From: CAYQTL01 sp964420405
GTDB lineage: Bacteria > Acidobacteriota > Thermoanaerobaculia > Thermoanaerobaculales > Sulfomarinibacteraceae
Assembly (NCBI GenBank): GCA_964420405.1
Contig: CAYQTL010000010.1
Location: 1-64,000 of the forward strand
Length of the DNA stretch: 64,000 nucleotides
Direction of reading: 5' to 3'
The notes beneath the pieces were generated by a model. That model was not told where the DNA came from. It searched no databases and saw only the letters and a list, made by a program, of their open reading frames with translations. Positions 8,076 through 15,958 of this stretch are shown here, piece after piece. A program made the position numbers and the translations under genes. The first letter of the stretch is position 1; every line of letters starts with the position of its first letter.

Positions 8076-9238
8076 GTGCTCCCGACCGCGGCCAGGAACT
8101 CGGCCAGCGCCGCCGCCGATGTCGCCGGACGGTGCCGTTCGAGGTAGCAGCGGCGAGCGGCCGACCGGCGCCCACTCCAGCCGTCGCCAGAGGTCTCGGC
8201 GAGCACTCGCGCGAGGTCGGAGGCCGCCGACGGCCCGGGCGTCAGGCGCGGCGCCGCGGGCTCCGGCCAGTCCAGGAACTGGCGCAGACCCGACACCGCG
8301 ACCGGCGTCCCGGCCGCGAGGAAGCGCACTGCCGCCGCCGACGTCTCGCCCGCCGAAGGCGTGCGCAGGACCACCCCGAGGTCGGCCGCCGCAGGCGCCC
8401 GCAGGAACCGGCCGCGGTCGAGCCACCCGGTGGCGCGGATCCAGCTCGACGCGCCGAGCTCGCCGGACAGGCGTGCGAGCCGGTCCCCGGCGGCACCCTC
8501 TCCCACCAGGACGAGCACCGCGGGCACGCCGGCGGCACGGGCGGCGGCGACGCCGGCCACGACCTGCGCCAGGCCCTTCTCCGGCGTCAGGAAACCGAGG
8601 TGCATCAGGACCACGTCGTCCGCGGCGATTCCGAGCTCGCTGCGGACCTCCTCGCGCTCGACCGGGCCGGGGTCGGCGGCGGACAGCCCGACGTGGCCGA
8701 CCGGCAGGTCCGGGCGCAGTCGCGAGACCGCGGCCGCCGCCCAGCGCGAGTGCACCACGCAGCCCGACGCCGTCTCGAGGAAGGGTCGCAACGCAGGGAA
8801 CAGGAACGGGTCGCGACGCCCCCGGATGCCGACCTCCCGCGCCCGGGCCAACGCCACGCCCGCTGCCCCGTGTGCGAGCACCAACCCCGTCTCCAGCCCG
8901 GAGACGTCCTTCGCTGCGGCGGCCGCCTCGACCAGCAGGTGGTGCAGCACCAAGTCGTGCAGCACCACCACCGGCCGCCCGCGCCGCAGCCGGGGCAGCA
9001 GCCAGAGGTGGGTCGGGTTGTTGCCGAGGTGCACCAGCTCGACCTCGCCGGGGACCGGCCTGTCGTCGGTCGCGGCCAGCTCGACCGAGGGATGGGGAGG
9101 CCAGTCGTCCGTCGGCTCCCACTCGGGTGGGCGCACGACCCGGACCGGGGTCCGGGCGGCGAGCTGCGCCAGCAGCTCCACCGCGTAGTCGGACACGCCG
9201 GTTCGCATCGGCGGCAACGGCGACGCCCACATGATCAC
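8066..9238 (-). CDS. Glycosyltransferase, family 4-like
   Basis: This is a 390-residue cytoplasmic glycosyltransferase of GT-B architecture. The N-terminal half shows LVHLGNNPTHLWLLP and VVLHDLVLHHLL, typical of GT4 acceptor domains. The C-terminal half carries the sugar-nucleotide module: LMHLGFLTPEKGL, VLVGEG, a loop AAADLGVVLRTPSAGETSAAAVRFLAAGTP with the E-x7-E-like region, and PVAVSG. The donor and acceptor cannot be told from sequence; export polysaccharide or lipid glycosylation are likely roles. GTG at 9238 is preferred because it lies 6 bases after TACCCT; a GTG at 9256 and an ATG at 9232 are in-frame alternatives. The gene stands alone and converges on the TPR gene with no spacer. 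Confidence 0.8.
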   Translation of the reverse strand: MIMWASPLPPMRTGVSDYAVELLAQLAARTPVRVVRPPEWEPTDDWPPHPSVELAATDDRPVPGEVELVHLGNNPTHLWLLPRLRRGRPVVVLHDLVLHHLLVEAAAAAKDVSGLETGLVLAHGAAGVALARAREVGIRGRRDPFLFPALRPFLETASGCVVHSRWAAAAVSRLRPDLPVGHVGLSAADPGPVEREEVRSELGIAADDVVLMHLGFLTPEKGLAQVVAGVAAARAAGVPAVLVLVGEGAAGDRLARLSGELGASSWIRATGWLDRGRFLRAPAAADLGVVLRTPSAGETSAAAVRFLAAGTPVAVSGLRQFLDWPEPAAPRLTPGPSAASDLARVLAETSGDGWSGRRSAARRCYLERHRPATSAAALAEFLAAVGSTSR

Positions 9239-9244
9239 CGCGCC

Positions 9245-9250
9245 AGGGTA
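9245..9250 (-). promoter_or_regulatory. -10 box of the glycosyltransferase gene
   Basis: TACCCT on the minus strand lies 6 bases from the GTG at 9238, the same arrangement as at other apparently leaderless genes here. Confidence 0.4.
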
Positions 9251-9308
9251 CCGCACCGGGGAACGGGGTCGGCCCGCGGTCCCGGCTCGCCCGCCGCACC
9301 GATACGGG

Positions 9309-9314
9309 TAAGAT
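9309..9314 (+). promoter_or_regulatory. -10 box of the small membrane protein gene
   Basis: TAAGAT lies 6 bases before the GTG at 9321, consistent with a leaderless transcript. Confidence 0.5.
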
Positions 9315-9320
9315 GACGCG

Positions 9321-9608
9321 GTGCGGATCGTGCGGCTGCTCGTGGTCTCGGCGTGGGCCGGCTACCTCGTCTACGCCGGGCTGGCCATGCTGCTGCTGCC
9401 GTGGTCCGCTCCCTGGCCCGCCCTCGTCCGTCGGCTGCCTCCGGCGGTGCTGACGGTGGTCGACCACCCCGCCACCCGCGGCGCGATCTCCGGCTTCGGC
9501 GCGCTCCATCTGCTGCTGGTGGCGGCGGAGCTGCTGCGGCCGTCGTGGCACCACCTCGGCGCCGGCGAGCGCCACACCGGGCGCAGGCCTCCCGCCGCCG
9601 ACCCGTGA
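9321..9608 (+). CDS. Small membrane protein, unknown function
   Basis: This 95-residue protein has two hydrophobic helices, about residues 5-28 (VVSAWAGYLVYAGLAMLLLP) and 55-72, joined by a short polar loop. A charged tail (residues 73-95) follows. I do not recognise the family. It is supported as a gene by a -10 box 6 bases before the GTG start and by coding-like base use. It lies between a divergently transcribed glycosyltransferase and a lone receiver-domain gene; nothing ties it firmly to either. Confidence 0.55.
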   Translation: MRIVRLLVVSAWAGYLVYAGLAMLLLPWSAPWPALVRRLPPAVLTVVDHPATRGAISGFGALHLLLVAAELLRPSWHHLGAGERHTGRRPPAADP

Positions 9609-9621
9609 TCTGCGCCCGCGA

Positions 9622-9651
9622 TTGCCCGACGCCCGCCGTCGGACGTAGACT
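9622..9651 (+). promoter_or_regulatory. Promoter of the receiver-domain gene
   Basis: TTGCCC at 9622-9627 and TAGACT at 9646-9651 are 18 bases apart. The ATG follows after 10 bases, leaving at most a few leader nucleotides. Confidence 0.55.
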
Positions 9652-9661
9652 CGGAGACGAC

Positions 9662-10033
9662 ATGGGGGGTCGCATCCTGATCGTCGACGACGAGCCGTAC
9701 ATCCTGCGGATCCTCTCGTACAAGCTGCGGCGCGAGGGGTACATCACCTTCGAGGCCACCTGCTGGGAGGAGGTCGACCGGATCCTCGGGGTCCACCCCG
9801 TGGACCTGGTCCTGCTCGACGTCGCCCTCGCGACGCCCGTCAACGGCTTTGACGTCGCGCTGCGGCTGCGGTCCACCGAGGGCTACCGCGAGGTCCCGAT
9901 CATCATGCTCACCGCCCGCGGCTTCGCCGCCGACGTCCTCCGGGGGCGGGAGGTCGGCGCCGACGGTTACATCACCAAGCCCTTCTCGGTCGACGAGGTC
10001 CTCCAGCGCGTGCGCGCCCTGCTGCCGGAGTGA
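9662..10033 (+). CDS. Single-domain response regulator (receiver only)
   Basis: This 123-residue protein consists solely of a CheY-like receiver. The acidic pocket D9-D10, phospho-acceptor D53 in LVLLDVA, the switch Thr in IIMLTAR and the conserved Lys in YITKPFS are all present, so phosphorylation should work. There is no output domain; such proteins act by protein contact or as phosphate sinks. No kinase gene is adjacent, so its partner is unknown. A promoter 10 bases upstream suggests it is transcribed on its own, and a 102-base gap separates it from lspA. Confidence 0.88.
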   Translation: MGGRILIVDDEPYILRILSYKLRREGYITFEATCWEEVDRILGVHPVDLVLLDVALATPVNGFDVALRLRSTEGYREVPIIMLTARGFAADVLRGREVGADGYITKPFSVDEVLQRVRALLPE

Positions 10034-10135
10034 CCCCAGGTTGACGCCCGCCCCCCGCCTTCGTACCCTGCCCACGCGGCAGCCGCTCGTGCGCCCGCTC
10101 CGGGGGCCGGGCCGCCGGTCGCCCCCGTTTCCGCC

Positions 10136-10648
10136 ATGACCCGTCCCTGGCTTCCCTGGATCGCCGCCGTCGTCGTGGTCGCCCTCGACCGCTGGACGAA
10201 GTCACTCGTGCTCGAGCGGCTCGAGCCGGGGGCCTGGGTCCCGGTGGTACCCGGCTTCGCCCTCACCCACGTCCACAACCGAGGCATCGCGTTCAGCCTG
10301 TTCAGCGACGGCGGCCCCGTCTCGCGCGTCATCCTGCACGCCGTGATCCTCGCTGCGGTGGTGATGATCGCGGCCCTGGTGGTCCGCCACGGCTCGCACA
10401 ACGCGGTCGCGGCGCTCGCCTTCGGCCTCATCCTCGGCGGCGCGGTCGGCAACCTGGTCGACCGCGTGCTGTACGGCTGGGTGGTCGACTTCCTCCACCT
10501 GTGGGCCAAGGTGGGCGGGCGGGTGTGGAGCTGGCCGGACTTCAACGTCGCGGACGCCTCGATCACCGTCGGCGCCGTGCTCCTGATCGTCGGCGAGCTG
10601 CGCTCCGGCCGGCGGGAGGCCCCGGACGATGCACCCGATCCTGATTGA
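10136..10648 (+). CDS. lspA: Lipoprotein signal peptidase (signal peptidase II)
   Basis: This 170-residue inner-membrane aspartic peptidase removes signal peptides from diacylglyceryl-modified prolipoproteins. It has four membrane helices, the HNRGIAFSLF motif, and the two catalytic aspartates D109 (GNLVDRV) and D140 (FNVADASI). Its length is typical. Its 3' end overlaps the start of lgt by 20 bases, so the two steps of lipoprotein maturation are co-expressed and probably translationally coupled. Lgt acts first and LspA second. Confidence 0.95.
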   Translation: MTRPWLPWIAAVVVVALDRWTKSLVLERLEPGAWVPVVPGFALTHVHNRGIAFSLFSDGGPVSRVILHAVILAAVVMIAALVVRHGSHNAVAALAFGLILGGAVGNLVDRVLYGWVVDFLHLWAKVGGRVWSWPDFNVADASITVGAVLLIVGELRSGRREAPDDAPDPD

Positions 10649-11408
10649 CCTCGGCTTCTTCGAGCTGCCCACCTACGGGGTGCTGATCGCGGTCGCGGTG
10701 CTGGTCGGGCTGTGGACCCTGCGACGGCGGGCCGACAGCGCCGGGCTCGACGGCGTCAGGACGGTGGACTTCGCGCTGTGGCTGGTGATCTGGGCGCTGG
10801 TCGGCGCCAAGCTGCTGCTGGTGATCGTCGAGCTTCCGCGGTACGCCGGCGACCCGATGCAGCTGCTCCGCCTGGTCCGGGCCGGCGGGGTGTTCCTCGG
10901 CGGGTTCCTCGCCGCGCTGGTGGCCGCAGCGGTGCTGCTGCGCCGGTACCGGCTGCCGGCGCTGCCCACCTTCGACGTGATGGCGCCGTCTCTCGCGCTC
11001 GGACACGCCATCGGACGGATCGGCTGTCTCACAGCGGGCTGCTGCTGGGGATCGGCGTGCCACCTGCCGTGGGCCGTCACCTACACCGATCCGCGCGCCG
11101 CCGCCAACGTCGGCACGCCCCTCCACGTACCGTTGCACCCGTTCCCGCTCTACGCGGCGGCCTTCAACTTCGGGCTCTACCTGCTGCTGGCGGCGCTCTA
11201 TCGCCGGCGCCCACCCGCAGGCCGCGTCTTCGCGGCCTACCTCGTGATCTACGGCGTCGGCCGGTTCCTGCTCGAGATGACCCGCGGCGACGCGGCCCGC
11301 GGATATCTCCTGGAGGGCCTGCTGTCCACCAGCCAGGGCATCAGCCTCGCGCTGGTGGCGGTTGGAGCGGCGCTGTACTGGTGGGCCGGTCACCGCGGGA
11401 GCCCGTGA
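10629..11408 (+). CDS. lgt: Prolipoprotein diacylglyceryl transferase
   Basis: This 259-residue polytopic membrane enzyme transfers diacylglycerol from phosphatidylglycerol to the lipobox cysteine of prolipoproteins. The family signature is present in GHAIGRIGCLTAGCCWGSAC, together with the N-terminal PTYGVLIAVAVLVG helix and the late YGVGRFLLEMTRGD segment. It begins with ATG inside the 3' end of lspA and its stop overlaps the rluD start by four bases (GTGA), indicating an lspA-lgt-rluD operon. Confidence 0.95.
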   Translation: MHPILIDLGFFELPTYGVLIAVAVLVGLWTLRRRADSAGLDGVRTVDFALWLVIWALVGAKLLLVIVELPRYAGDPMQLLRLVRAGGVFLGGFLAALVAAAVLLRRYRLPALPTFDVMAPSLALGHAIGRIGCLTAGCCWGSACHLPWAVTYTDPRAAANVGTPLHVPLHPFPLYAAAFNFGLYLLLAALYRRRPPAGRVFAAYLVIYGVGRFLLEMTRGDAARGYLLEGLLSTSQGISLALVAVGAALYWWAGHRGSP

Positions 11409-12403
11409 GCGGGTCGGTCCCTCACCGTTTCGTGGTGCCTCCGGAGCTCGACGGGACGAGGCTCGACCGCGCCCTCGCAGCGCTCAACCCCGGCTGGAGC
11501 CGGTCGCATGCGCAGCGCATGGTGGACGGTGGGCGGGTGTCGGTCGACGGCGCCCTCATCCGGGCTGCGTCCGCGGCCGTCCGCCGAGGTTCGGCGATCG
11601 AGGTGCTCGAGCCTCCCGTCGGCCCACCGGCGGCGCACGGGCCGCTACCCGAGGAGATCGCCCTCGACGTGATCCACGAGGACGACGAGGTGCTGGTGGT
11701 CAACAAGCCCTCCGGCCTCGCGATCCACCCGGCGGCCGGCACCCCGCGCGGGACGCTGGTGAACGCGCTGCTGCACCACACCGACCGGCTGTCGCGTCTG
11801 GGCGGCGGCGAGCGTCCCGGCATCGTCCACCGGCTCGACAAGGACACCACCGGGGTGATGGTGGTCGCCCGCACCGACCGCGCCCACCAGTCGCTGGCGC
11901 TGGCCTTCCGGCGCCGCGAGGTGCGCAAGACCTACGCCGCGGTCTGCTTCGGCGTCCCGGTCGAGCACGAGCTCGTCGTCGACGCGCCGATCGGCCGCCA
12001 CCCGCGCGACCGGCAGCGGATGGCCGTCACGGCGGGGGGCCGCGGCGCCAGGACCCTGGTCGAGGTCAGGGAAAGGTTCCGGGGCGCCGCCCTCGTCGCC
12101 GCGAGCCCGGTCACCGGCCGCACCCACCAGATCCGGGTCCACTTGGCGTCGGCCGGCCACGCGCTGGTCGGAGACCCGGTGTACGCCGGCCGCCAGTGGC
12201 GCAACCTCCCCCAGGGGCCGGCACGGCGGGCGTGCCGGGACTTTCCGCGGCAGGCGCTCCACGCCTGGCGGCTGACCTTCCGGCACCCCGCGGACGGCGT
12301 CGAGCGCACCTACGAGGCGGCGCTGCCGGACGACCTCCGGCTCCTTCTGGAGGTGCTCCGAGAGGACGCTGGGCGACCGGCGGCCGACGAGCCCACCGGG
12401 TGA
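11405..12403 (+). CDS. rluD: 23S rRNA pseudouridine synthase, RluD type
   Basis: This 332-residue RluA-family enzyme isomerises uridines in 23S rRNA. An N-terminal S4 RNA-binding domain (about residues 12-75) precedes the catalytic domain. The catalytic Asp is D145 in HRLDKDTTGVMVVART, and GRTHQIRVHLASAGHALVGDPVY is the conserved C-terminal motif. The GTG start overlaps the lgt stop. Assignment to RluD rather than another RluA-type enzyme rests on the S4 domain and is likely but not certain. The TGA stop lies in a strong hairpin. Confidence 0.9.
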   Translation: MSGSVPHRFVVPPELDGTRLDRALAALNPGWSRSHAQRMVDGGRVSVDGALIRAASAAVRRGSAIEVLEPPVGPPAAHGPLPEEIALDVIHEDDEVLVVNKPSGLAIHPAAGTPRGTLVNALLHHTDRLSRLGGGERPGIVHRLDKDTTGVMVVARTDRAHQSLALAFRRREVRKTYAAVCFGVPVEHELVVDAPIGRHPRDRQRMAVTAGGRGARTLVEVRERFRGAALVAASPVTGRTHQIRVHLASAGHALVGDPVYAGRQWRNLPQGPARRACRDFPRQALHAWRLTFRHPADGVERTYEAALPDDLRLLLEVLREDAGRPAADEPTG

Positions 12404-12430
12404 CCGGGGGACGACGGCAATCCCCCGGTC
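12402..12430. terminator. Hairpin at the end of rluD
   Basis: GACCGGGGGA pairs perfectly with TCCCCCGGTC across a 9-base loop. It begins inside the rluD stop codon. There is no U-tract, so it may block RNase or RNA polymerase in either of the convergent transcripts. Confidence 0.5.
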
Positions 12431-12482
12431 CGACCAGCCGGAGAACGCCGAGCCGCCGCCGGCGGCCGCGGTGACGTCGGGT

Positions 12483-13121
12483 TCATCCGGCCGTCGCCGC
12501 CTGCAGCCGGTCCGCCAGCGCCGGCAACAGCGCCCCCGCGTCGAGAGCCCGCCGCAGGTCGGCCGCGGTGTCGACGTCGTCGAGGGTCGCGATCTCGGCC
12601 CATGGCACGTCGAGGGCGCGGAGCCGCTCCCTGGTGCGGCGCATGGTCGATCGGCAGGAGAAAGGGACGCCGTCGAACAGCGCGACGCCGGGCGCCTGCT
12701 GCCCGACGCACCAGTAGCCGCCGTCGCCGGCGGGGCCGAGCACCACCGGCACGTCGTCCAGCGCGCCCAGGGCGGACCGCAGATGGCCGCCGGAAAGCCC
12801 CGGGCAGTCCGAGCCCACGAGGACGACCCGGGTGGCCCCGGCGGCGAAGCGCCGCTCGAACGCGCCGGCCATCCGCTCTCCGAGACCGGTGCCGCGCTGC
12901 ACCTCCCACGGGATTCCCAACCGTCCCGCCCACTCCTCCGACGGGCGGTCGGCGAGCGACACCGTCACGGGACAGCCGACGGCCGCGGCACCCAGCAGGG
13001 TGTGCTCCAGCAGGATGGCGGCCACCCGCGCCGCCGCCTCCGGGCCGATCCCGGCTGCCAGGCGGGTCTTCGTGACGCCGGCCACCGGCTCCCGGGCGAA
13101 CACCACGACGTGGGCGCTCAT
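12483..13121 (-). CDS. DUF2064 / TIGR04282-type glycosyltransferase-like protein
   Basis: This 212-residue GT-A-like nucleotidyl/glycosyl transferase fold belongs to the rSAM/selenodomain-associated transferase 1 group. Evidence includes VVVFAREPVAGVTKTRLA at the N terminus, VVLVGSDCPGLSGGHLRSAL in the middle and GPAGDGGYWCVG in the donor region. Such proteins are usually encoded beside a TIGR04283 partner, as here: its ATG overlaps the stop of the upstream GT2 gene by four bases. The substrate is not established by sequence. ATG at 13121 is chosen because it starts the conserved strand and forms the ATGA overlap. Confidence 0.85.
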   Translation of the reverse strand: MSAHVVVFAREPVAGVTKTRLAAGIGPEAAARVAAILLEHTLLGAAAVGCPVTVSLADRPSEEWAGRLGIPWEVQRGTGLGERMAGAFERRFAAGATRVVLVGSDCPGLSGGHLRSALGALDDVPVVLGPAGDGGYWCVGQQAPGVALFDGVPFSCRSTMRRTRERLRALDVPWAEIATLDDVDTAADLRRALDAGALLPALADRLQAATAG

Positions 13122-13927
13122 CGGACGTGGCCGTACCACCGCGCGAGGCGCTCCGGCGGCACGCCGAGACGGTACAGGGTCGGGAAGGTCGCGGTCATGA
13201 GCCGGGTCGTCACCGGCCGGCGCTGGAAGCGACGGCCGGTGGTCCGCATCGCGAGGCCGAGGCGGACGATCCGGCCGCGCCGCCGGCAGCGGCGTGCCAG
13301 CTCGAGGTCCTCCATCAGCGGGATCTCGGGAAACCCTCCGAGCCGCTCGAAGTCCTCCCGGCGCAACCCGAAGCCCTGGTCGCCGTAGGGCAGGACGGCG
13401 CCGTGGGAGCGCAGGTCGAGGAGCCGCAGCCACCACCGCACGAGCGGCCCGTCGTCGGGGTCGGCGGGCTCGGTGTGGAGCCTGAAGCAGACGAGAGCCG
13501 TGTCCGGGTCGCCGAGGGCGCCGCGGACCGCCTCGCGCCAGCCGTCGGGCAGGCGGCAGTCGGCGTGGACGAAGAGCAGCAGCGGGGCGGTGGTCGCGGC
13601 GGCGCCGCGGTTGAGCTGGCGGCCACGGCCGGGGGAACCCTGCAGCAGCCGGACCCCGGCCCGCGCCGCCGCGACCTCGGCAGTGCGGTCCCGGCTGCCG
13701 CCGTCGCTGACGACCACCTCGACGTCACCGGACGCCCCGACGGCGTCCAGGCACGCCGGCAGCCGGCGCTCCTCGTTCAGCGCCGGGATGATGACGGCGA
13801 TCTCCGGCCTGGACGGCACCGGCGGAGCGGGGGGCAGCGGCGCCGCCGCCGGCCGTCCGCCGGCCGGCGGAAGGGACGCGCCCGCGACCTCGCGGGGCGG
13901 CTCGGCGGTGGGGTTGGGCTCGCTCAC
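13118..13927 (-). CDS. TIGR04283-type family 2 glycosyltransferase
   Basis: This is a 269-residue GT2 enzyme with an unusual Pro/Ala-rich N-terminal 45 residues. The catalytic domain begins at IAVIIPALNEERRLPACLDA, with VVSDGGSRDRT (UDP-sugar site), LLFVHADCRLPDGW (DxD-like) and the LPYGDQGFGLRREDFERLGGF region. This is the rSAM/selenodomain-associated transferase 2 family and it forms a two-gene operon with the DUF2064 gene. GTG at 13927 is chosen because TACAAT sits 7 bases upstream; the longer frame upstream runs antisense to the Rieske gene. The product is unknown. Confidence 0.85.
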   Translation of the reverse strand: MSEPNPTAEPPREVAGASLPPAGGRPAAAPLPPAPPVPSRPEIAVIIPALNEERRLPACLDAVGASGDVEVVVSDGGSRDRTAEVAAARAGVRLLQGSPGRGRQLNRGAAATTAPLLLFVHADCRLPDGWREAVRGALGDPDTALVCFRLHTEPADPDDGPLVRWWLRLLDLRSHGAVLPYGDQGFGLRREDFERLGGFPEIPLMEDLELARRCRRRGRIVRLGLAMRTTGRRFQRRPVTTRLMTATFPTLYRLGVPPERLARWYGHVR

Positions 13928-13934
13928 CGGCTGG

Positions 13935-13940
13935 ATTGTA
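13935..13940 (-). promoter_or_regulatory. -10 box of the GT2/DUF2064 operon
   Basis: TACAAT on the minus strand is 7 bases from the GTG at 13927. It matches the sigma-70 consensus except at position 3 (C in place of T) and implies a leaderless transcript. Confidence 0.6.
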
Positions 13941-13972
13941 GGACACTCCGCGCCGTCGGCACCGGGCTCGGG

Positions 13973-13978
13973 TACCAT
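13973..13978 (+). promoter_or_regulatory. -10 box of the Rieske gene
   Basis: TACCAT lies 6 bases before the GTG at 13985. It is divergent from the GT2 promoter inside a 57-base intergenic space. Confidence 0.5.
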
Positions 13979-13984
13979 CGTGCC

Positions 13985-14344
13985 GTGCAGCGGCTGGGCA
14001 CGGTGGCCGGGATTCCCGAGGCGGGTCTCACGTTCTCGTACCGGGACGGGCCGTTCGAGGAGGAGGGCCTCCTCCTGCGGCTGGCGGACGGCACCGTGCG
14101 GGCCTACAAGAACGAGTGCCGCCACCTTCCGATGCGCCTCGACGAGCGCGCCGGCGGGGGTCTGTGGACGGCCGACCGCCGGCTGCTGGTGTGCGCCGCC
14201 CACGGCGCCCGCTACCGGCCCGAGGACGGCCTCTGCGTCGCCGGACCGTGCGAGGGCTCGCACCTGAGGAAGCTCCCGCTGGTGGTCCGCGACGGCGAGG
14301 TCTGGCTCGACACGACGAAGCTCGGCGGTTTCTTCGCCGTCTGA
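13985..14344 (+). CDS. Small Rieske [2Fe-2S] protein
   Basis: This 119-residue soluble Rieske domain carries the two cluster motifs C45-x-H47 (NECRHLP) and C70-x2-H73 (VCAAHGARY), spaced as in ferredoxin-type Rieske proteins such as nitrite reductase small subunits. There is no signal peptide or membrane anchor, so it is a cytoplasmic electron carrier. No oxygenase or reductase gene is directly adjacent apart from the convergent phenylalanine hydroxylase, which does not use a Rieske partner. Its redox partner is therefore unknown. GTG 13985 fits the -10 box and the family length. Confidence 0.85.
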   Translation: MQRLGTVAGIPEAGLTFSYRDGPFEEEGLLLRLADGTVRAYKNECRHLPMRLDERAGGGLWTADRRLLVCAAHGARYRPEDGLCVAGPCEGSHLRKLPLVVRDGEVWLDTTKLGGFFAV

Positions 14345-14409
14345 GGCTTCATCTCAACCCAGCCGAGAAACCACGGCAGGGCGCGCGGAGCCGGACCCTC
14401 GGGACCCTT

Positions 14410-14428
14410 CCCGCGCGCTGCGCGCGGG
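14410..14428. terminator. Hairpin between convergent Rieske and phhA genes
   Basis: CCCGCGC and GCGCGGG pair across a 5-base loop in the 91-base gap between two convergent genes. No U-run follows. Confidence 0.4.
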
Positions 14429-14435
14429 CCTGGCC

Positions 14436-15245
14436 CTACTGCTGCATCGAGCGCACGAACTCGTCCATCTTCTCGAACGCCTCGGCGATGGACGACACCT
14501 TCCACAGCAGCGGCTGGTAGGTGGTGATCGGGTACTCGGTGTCCTTCGCCTGCCACGGGTCGAACCGCCGGATCTCGGGCCCGCCGGACAGCGCGTGCTG
14601 GAGCTCCCCGAAGCTCGACAGCAGGCCGGCGCCGTAGGCGCGCAGCCCGCCGCCGGACTCGAGCACCCCGAACTCGATGGTGAACCAGTACAGCGTGGCG
14701 AGCTGCCGGACCTGGAGATCGGTGGCGCCGCGGGAGCCCTCGCCGATCTTCTGCGACAGGTCGGCGAACTCCCGGATGCCGAGCATGGGCGCGTGGCCCA
14801 TCAGCTCGTGGACGATGTCGGGCTCCGGGGTGTACAGCGGCTCGCTGTGGTGGCGGATGTACTGGGTGGCGCAGAAGGTCCGCTCGGCGAGCGCGCCGAG
14901 GAACTCCCGCGCCGAAACCAGACCCGCCACGGGCTGGAGCCGGAAGCCGGTACGCACGCGCAGGAACTCGCTGACGTCGGCCAGCTGCGGGATCTCGTCG
15001 GCGACGTAGCCCATGTCGTCCACGACCTCGCGGAACTCGCGGCAGGCGTGGGTCGGGTACAGCGCCGTGAGCTTGTCGAACACGGTCCTCCAGGTCGCCT
15101 TCTCGGCGTCGGTGTACTCCACCCTCTTCGGGGGCTCGCCCGAACCCAGCGGCGGGGCCAGGACCGCGATCTGGTCCCGGCGGCGGCGGTACGCGGGGTC
15201 GTGGAATCCCGGGTGGTCGGCGTCCAGCTCGACGATGTGCGACAT
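14436..15245 (-). CDS. phhA: Phenylalanine 4-monooxygenase (aromatic amino acid hydroxylase)
   Basis: This 269-residue iron enzyme hydroxylates phenylalanine to tyrosine with tetrahydropterin and O2. The 2-His-1-Glu iron site is visible as H146 and H151 in HELMGHAP and E191 in WFTIEFG. The pterin-facing region around FLRVRTGFRLQPVAGL is conserved. It lacks an N-terminal ACT domain, as in bacterial monomeric forms. ATG at 15245 follows a GAGGGAG ribosome site. No pterin dehydratase gene is next to it. Tyrosine or tryptophan specificity cannot be fully excluded. Confidence 0.92.
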   Translation of the reverse strand: MSHIVELDADHPGFHDPAYRRRRDQIAVLAPPLGSGEPPKRVEYTDAEKATWRTVFDKLTALYPTHACREFREVVDDMGYVADEIPQLADVSEFLRVRTGFRLQPVAGLVSAREFLGALAERTFCATQYIRHHSEPLYTPEPDIVHELMGHAPMLGIREFADLSQKIGEGSRGATDLQVRQLATLYWFTIEFGVLESGGGLRAYGAGLLSSFGELQHALSGGPEIRRFDPWQAKDTEYPITTYQPLLWKVSSIAEAFEKMDEFVRSMQQ

Positions 15246-15307
15246 CTTCTCCCTCCCTGAATCGCGAACCGCCATCGTGTCACGCCCTCCGCGGAGTCCG
15301 CAAGGCG

Positions 15308-15313
15308 TACACT
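15308..15313 (+). promoter_or_regulatory. Putative -10 box of the sigma factor operon
   Basis: TACACT lies 69 bases upstream of the sigma factor ATG. An AGGAGG ribosome site at about 15369 fits a short leader. No good -35 match is evident. Confidence 0.35.
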
Positions 15314-15382
15314 CCCGACAGGGGGCCGACGAGATCCCGGCCGCGCGTGCCCGCGTTAATCCCGCGGCAGGAGGGCCGTTAG

Positions 15383-15958
15383 ATGGTCGAGGACAGGGAG
15401 GACCGCGTGGAGGCAGCCATCGTCACCCCAGCAGCGCCGGAGCCGGCCCACTGGCTCGAGCCGCTGTACCGTGAGCACGCGGCCGCGGTGGTGCAGGCGG
15501 CGTACCGCGTCACCGGCAACGCGGCAGACGCGGAGGACGTGCTCCAGACGGTGTTCGCGAGGCTCGCACGGAGGCTGGAGCCGCCGGACCTGGGCCCGGG
15601 GGCCGGCGCCTACCTGCGGCGCGCCGCCACCAACGCGGCGCTCGACATCGTCCAGTCACGGCGGGTCCGCTCGAGCAGCGACCTGGCAGAGGCGCCCACC
15701 GCCGCGCTGCGCGACACCGCCCCCGACCCCGACCACCTCCAGCTCTCGCGCGAGCTGCGCGACCGCCTGCGGGACGCCCTCGGCACCCTCAACCGGCGCG
15801 GCGCCGAGATGTTCGCGTTGCGCTACCTGGAGGGGCTCGACAACCGCCAGATCGCCGACCTCCTCGACACCACCCCGAACACGGTCGCCGTCACCCTGCA
15901 CCGCGTCCGTGGACGCATGCAGGAGGCGCTCGCGCCGTACCTGGGAGGCTCCCGATGA
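15383..15958 (+). CDS. ECF-type RNA polymerase sigma factor
   Basis: This 191-residue sigma-70-family factor has region 2 around residues 28-95 (YREHAAAVVQAAYRVTGNAADAEDVLQTVFARL) and region 4 around 125-180, with the LRYLEGLDNRQIADLLDTT helix-turn-helix. It begins with ATG after an AGGAGG-like site. Its stop overlaps the start of the next gene (ATGA), whose product carries a zinc-finger anti-sigma motif, so the pair probably forms a sigma/anti-sigma switch. The downstream ABC exporter genes are likely targets as well as operon partners. Confidence 0.9.
   Translation: MVEDREDRVEAAIVTPAAPEPAHWLEPLYREHAAAVVQAAYRVTGNAADAEDVLQTVFARLARRLEPPDLGPGAGAYLRRAATNAALDIVQSRRVRSSSDLAEAPTAALRDTAPDPDHLQLSRELRDRLRDALGTLNRRGAEMFALRYLEGLDNRQIADLLDTTPNTVAVTLHRVRGRMQEALAPYLGGSR

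Noticed and set aside
13936..13978. TTGTAG as a -35 box for the Rieske gene
   Set aside because: The spacer to the -10 box would be about 31 bases, far too long.
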